In this document: positions 35,207-46,140 of the stretch, in pieces | How positions within the stretch are numbered: the stretch's first letter is position 1 | Layout: each line of letters starts with the position of its first letter | Origin: Clostridia bacterium | Lineage (GTDB): Bacteria; Bacillota; Clostridia; UBA1381; UBA9506 | NCBI GenBank assembly: GCA_017546245.1 | Contig: JAFYXI010000073.1 | Span: forward strand, 1 to 60,704 | Reading direction: 5' to 3' | Length of the DNA stretch: 60,704 bases | The notes under the pieces: model-generated | What the model saw: only the letters and a program-made list of their open reading frames with translations | Database searches by the model: none | What the model was told of the DNA's origin: nothing | Program-made: the position numbers and the translations under genes

Positions 35207-36088
35207 TTAAGCCTTGGTGCTTAAATAAATACCGTTCTTTTTGTTTTCAAACACACGGTTAAGACCGTAAATACGGTATCCGAATTTATATGCATCGGCA
35301 TCAGGATTTGCTTCCGGCATAATAACCTTCGGAGCCTGATGCTTTGTAATCTGCATTACCGCCGGTTTATGAATAATCATAAAGTTAATATCCGTTGCAT
35401 CATCTGCTTTTACATAACCGCCTGCGGTTTCATCCGCTAAATCCGTCACCTTACCGCTTTTCAAGTCTACAGATGTACAAAATCTGCTCTGCGGAACAGC
35501 AATAATACCTGCAAAACGTTTTAAAACTTCTTTAGAAACGGTAGTATCAACACCGTCAATTAAATCAAGCAAAGTCGGAGTAATAAACAAGTATCTGTCC
35601 TCCTCACCAACCTCGCTGTTATCCATCTGTGATTTTGCTTTACGAAGAGCGCCAAGCACTTCTTCTCCGTCTGCATATTCAACAGGATCAGCCTTTAAAA
35701 TACCGTCTTCTGATGCATACTGTGCAAAACGAACCGCATCAAGCTCCGGAACAACCTTTGTACGAATAAACTCGCCGGAAAGCTTCCCAAAAGCCACACC
35801 GGCTGTTTCCTCATTGTCCATCGCATCAACCGAAAACATTCTGCCTCTTTCATAGTTAAACTGTACGGTTTCATTAGTAAGCTTAACATCGCCGTCTGCA
35901 TAACCGCTGTTTCTGTCGTAATTGCCTAAACCGGACATTTCCATTTTAGGTATAATCAGCTCATTTGCATTTGCACCCTGCTGAACAAGCAAAGAATCAC
36001 TTTCTAATACAGCAGTTTTTGCCGTCTGCTGATAAACCTCGTCTAAAAGTCCCACATAATTTTTGAATAACTGAATTGAATTTGCCAT
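35207..36088 (-). CDS. Major capsid protein
   Basis: A 293-aa protein in the capsid slot after the scaffold gene. Typical features are the early SDSLLVQQGANANELIIPKMEMSGLGNYDR segment, FNYERGRMFSVDAMDNEE, RYLFITPTLLDLI and the C-terminal KFGYRIYGLNRVFENKKNGIYL. No protease is encoded nearby, so the capsid probably matures without delta-domain cleavage and uses the separate scaffold. The RBS AAAGGAG is strong, as expected for an abundant protein. Confidence 0.85.
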   Translation of the reverse strand: MANSIQLFKNYVGLLDEVYQQTAKTAVLESDSLLVQQGANANELIIPKMEMSGLGNYDRNSGYADGDVKLTNETVQFNYERGRMFSVDAMDNEETAGVAFGKLSGEFIRTKVVPELDAVRFAQYASEDGILKADPVEYADGEEVLGALRKAKSQMDNSEVGEEDRYLFITPTLLDLIDGVDTTVSKEVLKRFAGIIAVPQSRFCTSVDLKSGKVTDLADETAGGYVKADDATDINFMIIHKPAVMQITKHQAPKVIMPEANPDADAYKFGYRIYGLNRVFENKKNGIYLSTKA

Positions 36089-36108
36089 TTAAAATCTCCT
36101 TTTCTTTT

Positions 36109-36642
36109 TTAAATTCCCATTGCTTCACGAACGGCACTTGTCCCATCCGATTCTTTTATATCACCCATCGCCGCCGAAAACTGCGGAAGATCGCTGTCAG
36201 AATGGAACAAATATCCGTACTGCTCTTTTACCTGACTTATTTGCCCGTCAAGACCGATAACAGAATCCCCTTCTACGCTAACCTCTTCCCAGTTAATAAG
36301 CGCATCTAAAACCTCTGTGTTTTTTACGCCGTTTTGTAAGTAAAGTTTTTCTTTTTCATCACAAAGTATAGATTTTTCGGTCATCTTTTTAGCAGCAAGC
36401 TCTGCCTGTCCTGCTTTTTCTTTCCATGAGTTTAATTCATTTTTTAACCCCTCATAATCCATACTGCGATAGTTTTCAAGCTCCTGCTTTGTATCAGCAA
36501 GTTCGTTTAACACACGCTCAAGCTCCAGTCGTTCCTGCTGATTAACGCTTTTTGTGCGTTCAATGTCTCTGCCGTTTATGGCCAATATACTGTCAGCTTG
36601 CTCACGGGTTAAACCTAAATTTAAAAGTTCTTCTGTTTTCAT
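36109..36642 (-). CDS. Phage scaffold protein (GP20-like)
   Basis: A 177-aa, highly charged, coiled-coil protein (ERLELERVLNELADTKQELENYRS) starting MKTEELLNLGLTREQADSIL, the usual N-terminus of GP20-type scaffold proteins that template capsid assembly. The start is ATG 36642, 8 bp after GGGAGG; the ORF is open to 36669 without an RBS. Confidence 0.82.
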   Translation of the reverse strand: MKTEELLNLGLTREQADSILAINGRDIERTKSVNQQERLELERVLNELADTKQELENYRSMDYEGLKNELNSWKEKAGQAELAAKKMTEKSILCDEKEKLYLQNGVKNTEVLDALINWEEVSVEGDSVIGLDGQISQVKEQYGYLFHSDSDLPQFSAAMGDIKESDGTSAVREAMGI

Positions 36643-36672
36643 CAGATATTCCTCCCATTTTCCGCGCATAAC

Positions 36673-36735
36673 CTACGCATTTTTATTATTTGTTGTATGC
36701 GGCATAAAAAGACTACGCTTTTTAGGTGGTCGCAT
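36673..36735 (-). CDS. Possible 20-aa basic peptide between portal and scaffold genes
   Basis: ATG 36735 is preceded by AGAGGA at a usable distance and opens MRPPKKRSLFMPHTTNNKNA before TAG. It sits in the only gap above 100 bp inside the structural genes. It may be real or chance; no homologue is recognised. Confidence 0.3.
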   Translation of the reverse strand: MRPPKKRSLFMPHTTNNKNA

Positions 36736-36782
36736 CACCTATCCTCTGCATATTAGGCTTGCAGAACAGCCAATTTATATAA

Positions 36783-38162
36783 TCAGGCAACACCTGCATC
36801 TGTTTTAAACACCCTGCCCGAAACAGCCTTTTTAGCCACTTCTTCGCTTTCGCCAAAATACCACATTCTAAATTCCCACGGATGCATAATTCCATTTTGT
36901 ACAAGCTGTTGCTTTTCAGCAAATTCGGCATTTCTGTCGGTTATGCTGCTGTCATCAAATTCAAAAGAAACACTGCTCTTTCCGCTTGGCGCAAGCTTAT
37001 ATAGGCTGCATAATACATCCATTGCATAAACAAGCTCCTCTAAGGCTTTAGCAACAGACTTCTGCACATCACAGATCATCGAAAAGCTTCTCTGTTTAGA
37101 GGCTCTTACCTCCTCTGCCGTCTTATCAACATTATCAATATCCGATAACGTACCGTAAGCAAGGCCGCAGTTAAACTCTATCTTGCGCAATATGCTGTTT
37201 AATCCACGCAGAATGTTTTCTTCACGTAAATTCGGAGTCCAGTCAGAAAATAAATCATCGCCGTTTTGTTCTAAAGCAAGCAAGCGGTAAAGTCTTTTAT
37301 CAGGAATTATTGCTCGGCCGTTTTTATCTACACGAAACGCCATATCTGAAACATACAAAGCTCTTTCACCGCTTTCAAACTCCCATAACAATCTCGAATA
37401 CTGTCTGTCAGCCTCGCAAATCAAATCGCAGGCACGCGCATAAACCGAAACACCAAGCGGCGAACCCGGGTCTACCGCATTTGCATAAGGAACTTTAAAA
37501 TACCCTATTAAAAGGCGGTCAACGTTTTTAATAGAAACATTTGGAGATATTTCTTTCCATTCCGCCACCTGACTGAGCGGTATTTCCTTTCCCAATACAC
37601 CTTTTGTACGACTAAAATACGCATGGTTGACTATTTTATAAATTTTGTTTTCAATAATGTGTTCTTCAAGTCTGGTATAAATTGCACCGTCTTTTTTTAT
37701 CTGACCCACGAAAATTGCTCCGGTAATTCTTCCTGAGCTGTCAAATGCTGTCGGAAAAAACTTATCCGCCTGAATAAAATCTACTAAAATTTTATTACCG
37801 TCTACATATGGCTTCATTACCATTCCACCTTTGGCACAGCCATATTCAACAAACCTTCTTAAATTTTCCAAAACAGGCTGATACGCTTTGTTCAAAAATT
37901 CAGCCCGCGCGCTGCCCGAAACCTCCGACCTCATTTCAACAGTTGCTAAACGCGCCACCTCAGCTGCAATAGCAGCCGGCAAGTTAAGACTTTTAACCTT
38001 GTCATTACACCACGGCGATTCATTGTCATACATTAAAGACCACAAAGACAGTGCCTCTTTCATTTTTTCAGACACCTCACCGCCTGCCCTTACTTTTTTC
38101 TCAACCTCGCTTGTTCTAACCAATTTAGTCATCCCCCTTATCAAATCCTTAAGCTTTGTCAA
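36783..38162 (-). CDS. Phage portal protein (SPP1 gp6-like)
   Basis: A 459-aa portal, the dodecameric ring through which DNA enters the head. The segments WCNDKVKSLNLPAAIAAEVARL, RRFVEYGCAKGGMVMKPYVDGNKI, NVDKTAEEVRASKQRSFSMI and the C-terminal ITDRNAEFAEKQQLVQNGIMHPWEFR are standard for this group. The start is a TTG at 38162 after AAAGGCGG. The gene is intact and follows terL after 26 bp. Confidence 0.9.
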   Translation of the reverse strand: MTKLKDLIRGMTKLVRTSEVEKKVRAGGEVSEKMKEALSLWSLMYDNESPWCNDKVKSLNLPAAIAAEVARLATVEMRSEVSGSARAEFLNKAYQPVLENLRRFVEYGCAKGGMVMKPYVDGNKILVDFIQADKFFPTAFDSSGRITGAIFVGQIKKDGAIYTRLEEHIIENKIYKIVNHAYFSRTKGVLGKEIPLSQVAEWKEISPNVSIKNVDRLLIGYFKVPYANAVDPGSPLGVSVYARACDLICEADRQYSRLLWEFESGERALYVSDMAFRVDKNGRAIIPDKRLYRLLALEQNGDDLFSDWTPNLREENILRGLNSILRKIEFNCGLAYGTLSDIDNVDKTAEEVRASKQRSFSMICDVQKSVAKALEELVYAMDVLCSLYKLAPSGKSSVSFEFDDSSITDRNAEFAEKQQLVQNGIMHPWEFRMWYFGESEEVAKKAVSGRVFKTDAGVA

Positions 38163-38188
38163 AATTCCACCGCCTTTATAAATTTTAA

Positions 38189-39379
38189 TTACCTGAACTG
38201 TCTTCTTAAAATGGTATTACAAAAATATCTTACATCATCCATAGCATGGTCGTTAACCTTTAAAACCGCATCAGACTGCGCATCCTCATCCCACACATAA
38301 GACCTGAATTCTCTTAAGCAACCCTTGCAGCTCTCATGAAACAAAAGCCTCTCTTGCGCAAGAAGCGAGAATACCAGTCTTATACCATCTAAAACCTTGT
38401 TGTCTGCTTTTTTTACCGCAAATCTGCCTTTTCTTTTAATGCAGGCTATAAAGCTTGCCGCCGATGGATCTATAATAACCTGCCTTATTGGTAAATTCCC
38501 TGCCAATATCTCTAACTGCTGATAATACTCCTCATCTGTCATTTGCCGTTGCTCCTGCCTGCCGTCATAATAAAATTCTCTCAGTCTTGTTGCCTGCATT
38601 TTTTCTCTGTCAATTTGCCAAAGACCCATCGAGCATGGATTAAGCGTTCCATAATCAACCGAAATATAAAAATCGCCTTTTTCTTCAATCTTGCCCTTTA
38701 TAACGTGTTTTTCTTCGCTGAAATTCGGATAAACCAAACCTTCTGCATTAATCCATTCACCGCAGATAAATCTTTCATAAAAAATGCCGGTGTATTCTTT
38801 TTTTAAATTTTCAACAAAATCAACGGATAAAAAACAATTATCATCAATCAAAAACTTTTCGCAATAAATATCAAGCTCATCTTTCCTGTCAATGTACTTT
38901 TTCTTAAGCCAATGCTCAGGCGAATCAGGATTTGTAGTACCTATAAGCTTTGCTCCATCTGCAGACATTCTTGAAAGCAGCATTGAAAAAAACTCCTGAG
39001 GAAAAAGTGTAATTTCGTCACAGTACACACCTGAAAGTGTCATTCCGCGAATCTTTTCTTCTGCTCTGGCATCGCTTGCCCCCTCAAGATAAATTTTCCT
39101 GCCCATTAGCACCGCCTCTTTTTTCGATAAGCTGTAAGAAAAATACTTTTCGCCCGCAATCTTAGATAAAATATCCAGGCAATTTCGCTTTAATGAATCC
39201 AACGTTTTAGCACACATAAGATAATTAGCATTTTTAGGCATCTGCGTTATCCACAGCGCCCATAAAATTAAGCTAATCCACGTTTTGCCCGAACGAACCG
39301 AGCCTTGCAAAATATTAATTCGTTTAAGACCGTCTTTTAACATCAGGCATAATATTTCCCATTGTTTTTCACTAAACAG
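38189..39379 (-). CDS. Terminase large subunit
   Basis: The packaging motor and nuclease. Walker A is QGSVRSGKTW and Walker B SGVYCDEITLF; the nuclease domain has Asp residues in ISVDYGT, VIIDPSA and HAMDDVRYF, so both activities look intact. The first ATG (39343) leaves 384 aa, but the conserved N-terminal segment LFSEKQWEIL lies upstream of it in the same frame. No ATG, GTG or TTG exists between the terS stop (TGA, 39386–39388) and 39343; the only candidate is the CTG at 39379. I give that extended start with reservation. The family is PBSX XtmB-like. Confidence 0.85.
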   Translation of the reverse strand: MFSEKQWEILCLMLKDGLKRINILQGSVRSGKTWISLILWALWITQMPKNANYLMCAKTLDSLKRNCLDILSKIAGEKYFSYSLSKKEAVLMGRKIYLEGASDARAEEKIRGMTLSGVYCDEITLFPQEFFSMLLSRMSADGAKLIGTTNPDSPEHWLKKKYIDRKDELDIYCEKFLIDDNCFLSVDFVENLKKEYTGIFYERFICGEWINAEGLVYPNFSEEKHVIKGKIEEKGDFYISVDYGTLNPCSMGLWQIDREKMQATRLREFYYDGRQEQRQMTDEEYYQQLEILAGNLPIRQVIIDPSAASFIACIKRKGRFAVKKADNKVLDGIRLVFSLLAQERLLFHESCKGCLREFRSYVWDEDAQSDAVLKVNDHAMDDVRYFCNTILRRQFR

Positions 39380-39385
39380 AGCCTT

Positions 39386-39787
39386 TCATTCCGGTTCTTG
39401 CGCCACAGCCTTGTCGATAGCTTTATTACTCCTTTTGCTTTTTGTTGATTTTTTGTCTGATTTTTTAACAAAATCATCATCTTTCTTTTTTGCAAGCGAT
39501 TTTTTAATAGCACAAACCATCTCTTCCAGCTCATTTCTACCGCCCTCATCTTCACCCAGCATAGCCTTAACTTCTTTAAAAGCAGATACATCACCCTTTT
39601 CAATAGCCTTATCCAACACCGACCGCGCTAAAAGCATAGCCTGATTTACCTCGTTACCCTTATATCCGTTTGCGGCAAACCTTTCCTGTTCTTCTTCATT
39701 TGCCGGCATATTTAAAAGCTCGGTCATATATTCTGCCAAAGAACCTGCTGTGTTGGTTTTATTTTTTCTTTTGCCCGTACCTATCAC
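39386..39787 (-). CDS. Terminase small subunit-like protein
   Basis: A 133-aa charged protein immediately upstream of terL and first in the operon. It has a helical N-terminal half (LAEYMTELLNMPANEEEQERFAANGYKGNE) and a Lys-rich C-terminus, suitable for DNA recognition during packaging. The family match is by position and composition. The start is awkward: GTG 39787 overlaps AGGAGG. It ends with TGA in the same frame as terL. Confidence 0.65.
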   Translation of the reverse strand: MIGTGKRKNKTNTAGSLAEYMTELLNMPANEEEQERFAANGYKGNEVNQAMLLARSVLDKAIEKGDVSAFKEVKAMLGEDEGGRNELEEMVCAIKKSLAKKKDDDFVKKSDKKSTKSKRSNKAIDKAVAQEPE

Positions 39788-39812
39788 CTCCTGTTACCAT
39801 CCCACAAATAAA

Positions 39813-39825
39813 ACACATTACGTGT
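39813..39825. promoter_or_regulatory. Second operator copy in the phage-like operon leader
   Basis: ACACATTACGTGT, matching the ACACA-WWW-CGTGT operator of the XRE/S24 repressor promoter and of the phage-operon promoter. It lies about 70–80 bp downstream of the predicted transcription start and just before terS. Confidence 0.75.
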
Positions 39826-39875
39826 GATTTGCTTTTAAAAATAAAAGCATTTAGCGCCACACACAGAAAATAACA

Positions 39876-39928
39876 GAACATTTGTTCTGTATGATGTGTA
39901 TTATACCACACGATATGTGTTTTGTCAA
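39876..39928 (-). promoter_or_regulatory. σA promoter of the phage-like operon with repressor operator and LexA box
   Basis: On the minus strand TTGACA (39923–39928), a 17-bp spacer and TATAAT (39900–39905) give a full-consensus promoter. The spacer holds ACACATATCGTGT (39908–39920). At about +6 to +17 lies GAACAAATGTTC (39876–39887) inside the longer palindrome ACAGAAC-N4-GTTCTGT, a match to the Gram-positive LexA/DinR box GAAC-N4-GTTC. It predicts tight repression and release on DNA damage. Confidence 0.88.
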
Positions 39929-39963
39929 GTGTTTTTTATAAAAAATTTTTAAATAACAAAAAA

Positions 39964-39988
39964 GAGTCGTGAAATTTTATCACGACTC
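39964..39988 (-). terminator. Terminator of the aroQ–comFC transcript
   Basis: GAGTCGTGA (39964–39972) pairs with TCACGACTC (39980–39988); on the minus strand TTTTTTGTT follows. The comFC stop codon lies in the stem. It insulates the phage-like promoter from upstream transcription. Confidence 0.88.
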
Positions 39989-40699
39989 TAATTCAGTTAA
40001 AGCGACCGTAGCAACATATATTTCCTTTGCTCCTGCTTCGAGCAGAATTTTAGCTATCTCGTCAACAGTCGCACCTGTGGTATATATATCATCAATCAAA
40101 AGAATAACCTTTCCTTTTACTTTCTCCGGATTTATAACCTTAAATACTCCACGTAGATTTTTCTGTCTATTTGCATACGACAGCTTGCTCTGAGCAGGCA
40201 CATCTTTAATTTTTTTAATACACCTTTTCAGTAATTTAACACCCAGTTCTTCAGCAACAACCTTAGCTAATAAAACTGCTTGCTCATAGCCTCTTTCTTC
40301 CAGCCTTTTTTCAGATAACGGCACACCAATTACCGCATCAAACTTTGGCAAAAGGTCAAACTTTGCCAATCTCATCAAAATCAATCCTGCAAGACCTCTG
40401 TGTAAATCAGGTCTTTTATAAAACTTATATTTAATAATAGCCTCACGCAACTCTTTTTTATAAACTGCGGCAGCAAAGTTAGCCGTAAAATAATGCTGAT
40501 GCACAAGACACGCATCACATAAAACCGCTCCCTCAGATATGGGATGCGAACATTTTTTACAAGTCCTCTCATCAGATAAAAAAGTCAGTTTTTCATAGCA
40601 TTCTGAGCAAACAGACTTTTTACCCTTCACTACACGATCGCACAAAACGCACCTTGACGGAAAGAAAAGATTTAAAAAACTCTCAATCTTTTTCGACAT
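39980..40699 (-). CDS. comFC: ComF-family phosphoribosyltransferase-like competence protein
   Basis: A 239-aa ComFC/GntX-type protein, in competent bacteria needed for uptake of single-stranded DNA at the membrane. The N-terminus has two zinc-ribbon-like Cys pairs (CVLCDRVVKGKKSVCSECYE and CKKC … CDAC). The C-terminal PRTase-like domain has the PRPP loop VILLIDDIYTTGAT. It overlaps aroQ by 17 bp. No comFA is next to it, so a role in transformation is not assured. It flanks the phage-like operon, whose particles would deliver DNA; that pairing may be chance. Confidence 0.9.
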   Translation of the reverse strand: MSKKIESFLNLFFPSRCVLCDRVVKGKKSVCSECYEKLTFLSDERTCKKCSHPISEGAVLCDACLVHQHYFTANFAAAVYKKELREAIIKYKFYKRPDLHRGLAGLILMRLAKFDLLPKFDAVIGVPLSEKRLEERGYEQAVLLAKVVAEELGVKLLKRCIKKIKDVPAQSKLSYANRQKNLRGVFKVINPEKVKGKVILLIDDIYTTGATVDEIAKILLEAGAKEIYVATVALTELES

Positions 40700-41129
40700 A
40701 ATTTTCTATTAAATCCTCTAAAGCAATGTAATATCCTTTTTCGCCAAGACCGCAAATCTGTCGCTTGCATACAGGCTCAATAACCGAAATTCTTCTGAAT
40801 TCCTCTCTTTTGTGAATATCCGATAAATGCACCTCCATAACTGGCAGCATAACAGAAGCGATTGCATCACGAATTGCATAGCTGTAATGGGTATAAGCAC
40901 CGGCATTTAAAATTATTCCGTCAACACGTTTAAAACCGCTTTGAATTGCATCTATTATAGCGCCCTCAGAGTTTGACTGAAAGCACTCAAGCTCAAATCC
41001 AAGTTCTTTTGCTTTTAGCGTTAGTCCTTTTTCAATATCTGCCAAAGTAACCGTGCCGTAAATTTCAGGCTGACGAATCCCAAGCATATTAAGATTAGGA
41101 CCGTTAATAAGCATAATTTTATTATACAT
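40683..41129 (-). CDS. aroQ: Type II 3-dehydroquinate dehydratase
   Basis: AroQ dehydrates 3-dehydroquinate to 3-dehydroshikimate in the shikimate pathway. The 148-aa protein has INGPNLNMLGIRQPEIYG with the catalytic Tyr loop, FQSNSEGAIIDAIQ, LNAGAYTHYSYAIRDAI and EVHLSDIHKREEFR. The length is typical of the dodecameric type II enzyme. It is translated together with comFC (17-bp overlap). Confidence 0.96.
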   Translation of the reverse strand: MYNKIMLINGPNLNMLGIRQPEIYGTVTLADIEKGLTLKAKELGFELECFQSNSEGAIIDAIQSGFKRVDGIILNAGAYTHYSYAIRDAIASVMLPVMEVHLSDIHKREEFRRISVIEPVCKRQICGLGEKGYYIALEDLIENYVEKD

Positions 41130-41148
41130 TACTTTCCCACCTCACCTA

Positions 41149-42318
41149 TCAATAACAGCTTTTAAATATTTCTTCAATTTTCTCAAAATCAAGCTCAATA
41201 TAAGTATTTATAACTCTCGAGCGATTAAAAGTACAAAGCTCAGCAAGACGGCTGATTGAATTTTCTTCAATATCAAACTCTCGAAGTTTAAGAGGCATAC
41301 CTAAAAAGTCAAAGAACTCTGACATCTTATCAATTCCCTCTACCGCTGCTTTTTCATCATCAGCTTCTGTTACATCCCATACCTGACGTGCAAAGCGAGC
41401 AAATCTTTTCGGATTATATTTATAAACATACTTAGCCCACGCAGGAAATAACACAGCCAGACCGGCACCATGAGCAATATGGTCGAACTCACCGCTTAAA
41501 GCGTGCTCAAGCTGATGAACAGGAAGCATATTATCTCTTCCGCAGCCTGTCAAATCATTGTGAGAAAGGCTTGATGCCCACATCACAGTAGCACGAGCCT
41601 CATAATCACACGGATTATCCTTTAAAACTTTACCTGCATCCACGACCGATTTTAAAATACTTTCTGCAATTCTGTCGGTCAGCATAGTATCTTCACAGTT
41701 TGTAAAATAACGCTCCATAGTATGAGCCATAATATCCACAATTCCGCAGGCAGTCTGATACGGACTTACAGTATAAGTAAGCTCAGGATTGCAAACAGCA
41801 AACTTGCAACGGTTAAAATCGCTGTTAAAGCCACGCTTCATATTTTCTTCCATATTTGTAATAACTGCCGAGCTGCTCATTTCGCTGCCTGCCGCTGCAA
41901 GAGTTAAAATGCAGCCGACAGGCAGGCTTTTTTCAGGTACTGCTTTTCTTGTCGGAAAATCCCAAACATCGCAATCGTCAGCCGCACCTGCCGCAGTATA
42001 TTTTGACGAATCAATCGCACTTCCGCCGCCAACAGCAAGAATCATTTCAACTTTATTTTCTTTTGCAACCTTAATCGCTTCACGCACAAATGACAGCTTC
42101 GGATTCGGCTCAACGCCGCCCATTTCGATAACTTTAATACCGCTATCAGAAAGAGATTTCATAACCTCATCATAAAGACCGTTCTTTTTTATACTTTCCT
42201 TGCCGTACTGCATCATAATTACCTTGTATCCAAGACCTTTTATAATAGCACCGACCTCTTTGTGATTATCTTTTCCGAAATAAACCTTAGTCGGAGCATA
42301 AAATGTAAAATCTCGCAT
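41149..42318 (-). CDS. Iron-containing alcohol dehydrogenase (butanol dehydrogenase-like)
   Basis: A 389-aa group III NAD(P)H-dependent alcohol dehydrogenase of the BdhA/YqhD type, reducing aldehydes to alcohols in fermentation. The N-terminus FTFYAPTKVYFGKD and cofactor motif LAVGGGSAIDSSK are standard. Metal ligands are found in the Asp and His of CGIVDIMAHTMERYF and in the His residues of HQLEHALSG and DHIAHGAGLAVLFP. The aldehyde used cannot be told. RBS AGAAAGGA precedes ATG 42318; the gene lies 41 bp after the hemolysin III-like gene. Confidence 0.93.
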   Translation of the reverse strand: MRDFTFYAPTKVYFGKDNHKEVGAIIKGLGYKVIMMQYGKESIKKNGLYDEVMKSLSDSGIKVIEMGGVEPNPKLSFVREAIKVAKENKVEMILAVGGGSAIDSSKYTAAGAADDCDVWDFPTRKAVPEKSLPVGCILTLAAAGSEMSSSAVITNMEENMKRGFNSDFNRCKFAVCNPELTYTVSPYQTACGIVDIMAHTMERYFTNCEDTMLTDRIAESILKSVVDAGKVLKDNPCDYEARATVMWASSLSHNDLTGCGRDNMLPVHQLEHALSGEFDHIAHGAGLAVLFPAWAKYVYKYNPKRFARFARQVWDVTEADDEKAAVEGIDKMSEFFDFLGMPLKLREFDIEENSISRLAELCTFNRSRVINTYIELDFEKIEEIFKSCY

Positions 42319-42359
42319 TTTTATTATCCTTTCTGTTACATATTATTATTTTTTATATA

Positions 42360-43025
42360 TCACACTACATAAAGCAAAATACAAAAGAAATGACAAAGAC
42401 TTGCCAGATTCACAAAAATATGAAAAACTGAATGTATGTATTTTTTTGTTTTGCCAACACCGTATAGAATTGCACCGACAGTATAAAGAATACCACCTGC
42501 AATTAAAAATGCAGCACCGCCAAAGCCAATAGCCGCATATGTAAGCTTCCAGAAGCCTACAATACACCAACCCATTCCTAAATAGCAAATCATCGATAAA
42601 GTTTTGTATTTGTTAAGGTCAATAGCAGTAAAAGTTGCCGCAAGAGCTGTCATACCCCATATAATTCCAAAAAGCACCCAACCTGCAGCAGTATTCTGCC
42701 CTCTTACCGCACAGAGCGCAATAGGAGTATACGTTCCTGCAATCATAAGATAAATAGTACAATGGTCAATAATTCTCAAAACCATTTTCGCGCCCGATGG
42801 TCTTACACCGTGATACACACTTGACATAGTAAAAAGAATAATTACCGAGGCACCGTAAATTGCAGACGCTACCACACCCATAACATTTTTATGAACAGCC
42901 GCCATAATAACGCACAATACTAAATAAGCAACACCCCACGCACCGCCTACAATGTGAGATACCATATTAAATATTTCTTCACCTTTAGTGTATAAAGGTA
43001 AAAATTTCTCTTTTAATTTAGACAT
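42360..43025 (-). CDS. Hemolysin III/PAQR-family membrane protein
   Basis: A 221-aa, seven-helix protein of the HlyIII/YqfA family. Signature residues are EEIFNMVSHIVGGAWG, FTMSSVYHGV (the conserved S-x3-H), ILRIIDHCTIYLMIAGTYTPIAL (D and H) and the C-terminal HSVFHIFVNLASLCHF. These Ser, Asp and His positions form a zinc site in PAQR proteins, suggesting a membrane hydrolase. Physiological role unclear. RBS AAAGGAG precedes ATG 43025. Confidence 0.9.
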   Translation of the reverse strand: MSKLKEKFLPLYTKGEEIFNMVSHIVGGAWGVAYLVLCVIMAAVHKNVMGVVASAIYGASVIILFTMSSVYHGVRPSGAKMVLRIIDHCTIYLMIAGTYTPIALCAVRGQNTAAGWVLFGIIWGMTALAATFTAIDLNKYKTLSMICYLGMGWCIVGFWKLTYAAIGFGGAAFLIAGGILYTVGAILYGVGKTKKYIHSVFHIFVNLASLCHFFCILLYVV

Positions 43026-43189
43026 ACCGTTTCTCCTTTTTTATTATTTTAATCACGTTAACGTTATAAAAACTATATATTCCAGATGCCACGATTTTTT
43101 AGCAATAGTTCATATCAATTTAGAAGAAATTATACGTCTTGTCCATTGATACTTTGTTTTGTCTGCAAACTTTTAAATATTCCTTAATT

Positions 43190-46103
<2,914 letters not shown>

Positions 46104-46140
46104 ACAGTGAATGATAAGAACCAAACCGTCCCGTTGTCTT

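Larger units (their letters stand above)
25355..39928 (-). mobile_element. 14.4-kb phage-like structural and lysis operon without integration or replication genes
   Basis: All genes from 39787 down to 25355 are on the minus strand, tightly packed, and in the canonical order of a long-tailed phage: terS, terL, portal, scaffold, capsid, connectors, tail, chaperone, putative tape measure, Dit, Tal, baseplate, XkdX-like, amidase, holin, accessory. Both borders are visible: the sigE terminator on one side and the comFC terminator on the other. No integrase, excisionase, early regulator, replication gene or flanking direct repeat is seen. One σA promoter with operators drives it. This fits a domesticated particle such as a gene transfer agent or PBSX-like element; a decaying prophage is the alternative. 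Confidence 0.85.

Noticed and set aside
39386-39388. Selenocysteine or read-through at the TGA between terS and terL
   Set aside because: No SECIS-like stem was apparent and both parts look like separate proteins; kept only as an alternative for the missing terL start.
39343-39603. An 86-aa ORF overlapping terS in another frame
   Set aside because: Its composition is Lys/Arg/Leu-rich without family features, and it overlaps the better supported terS frame completely.
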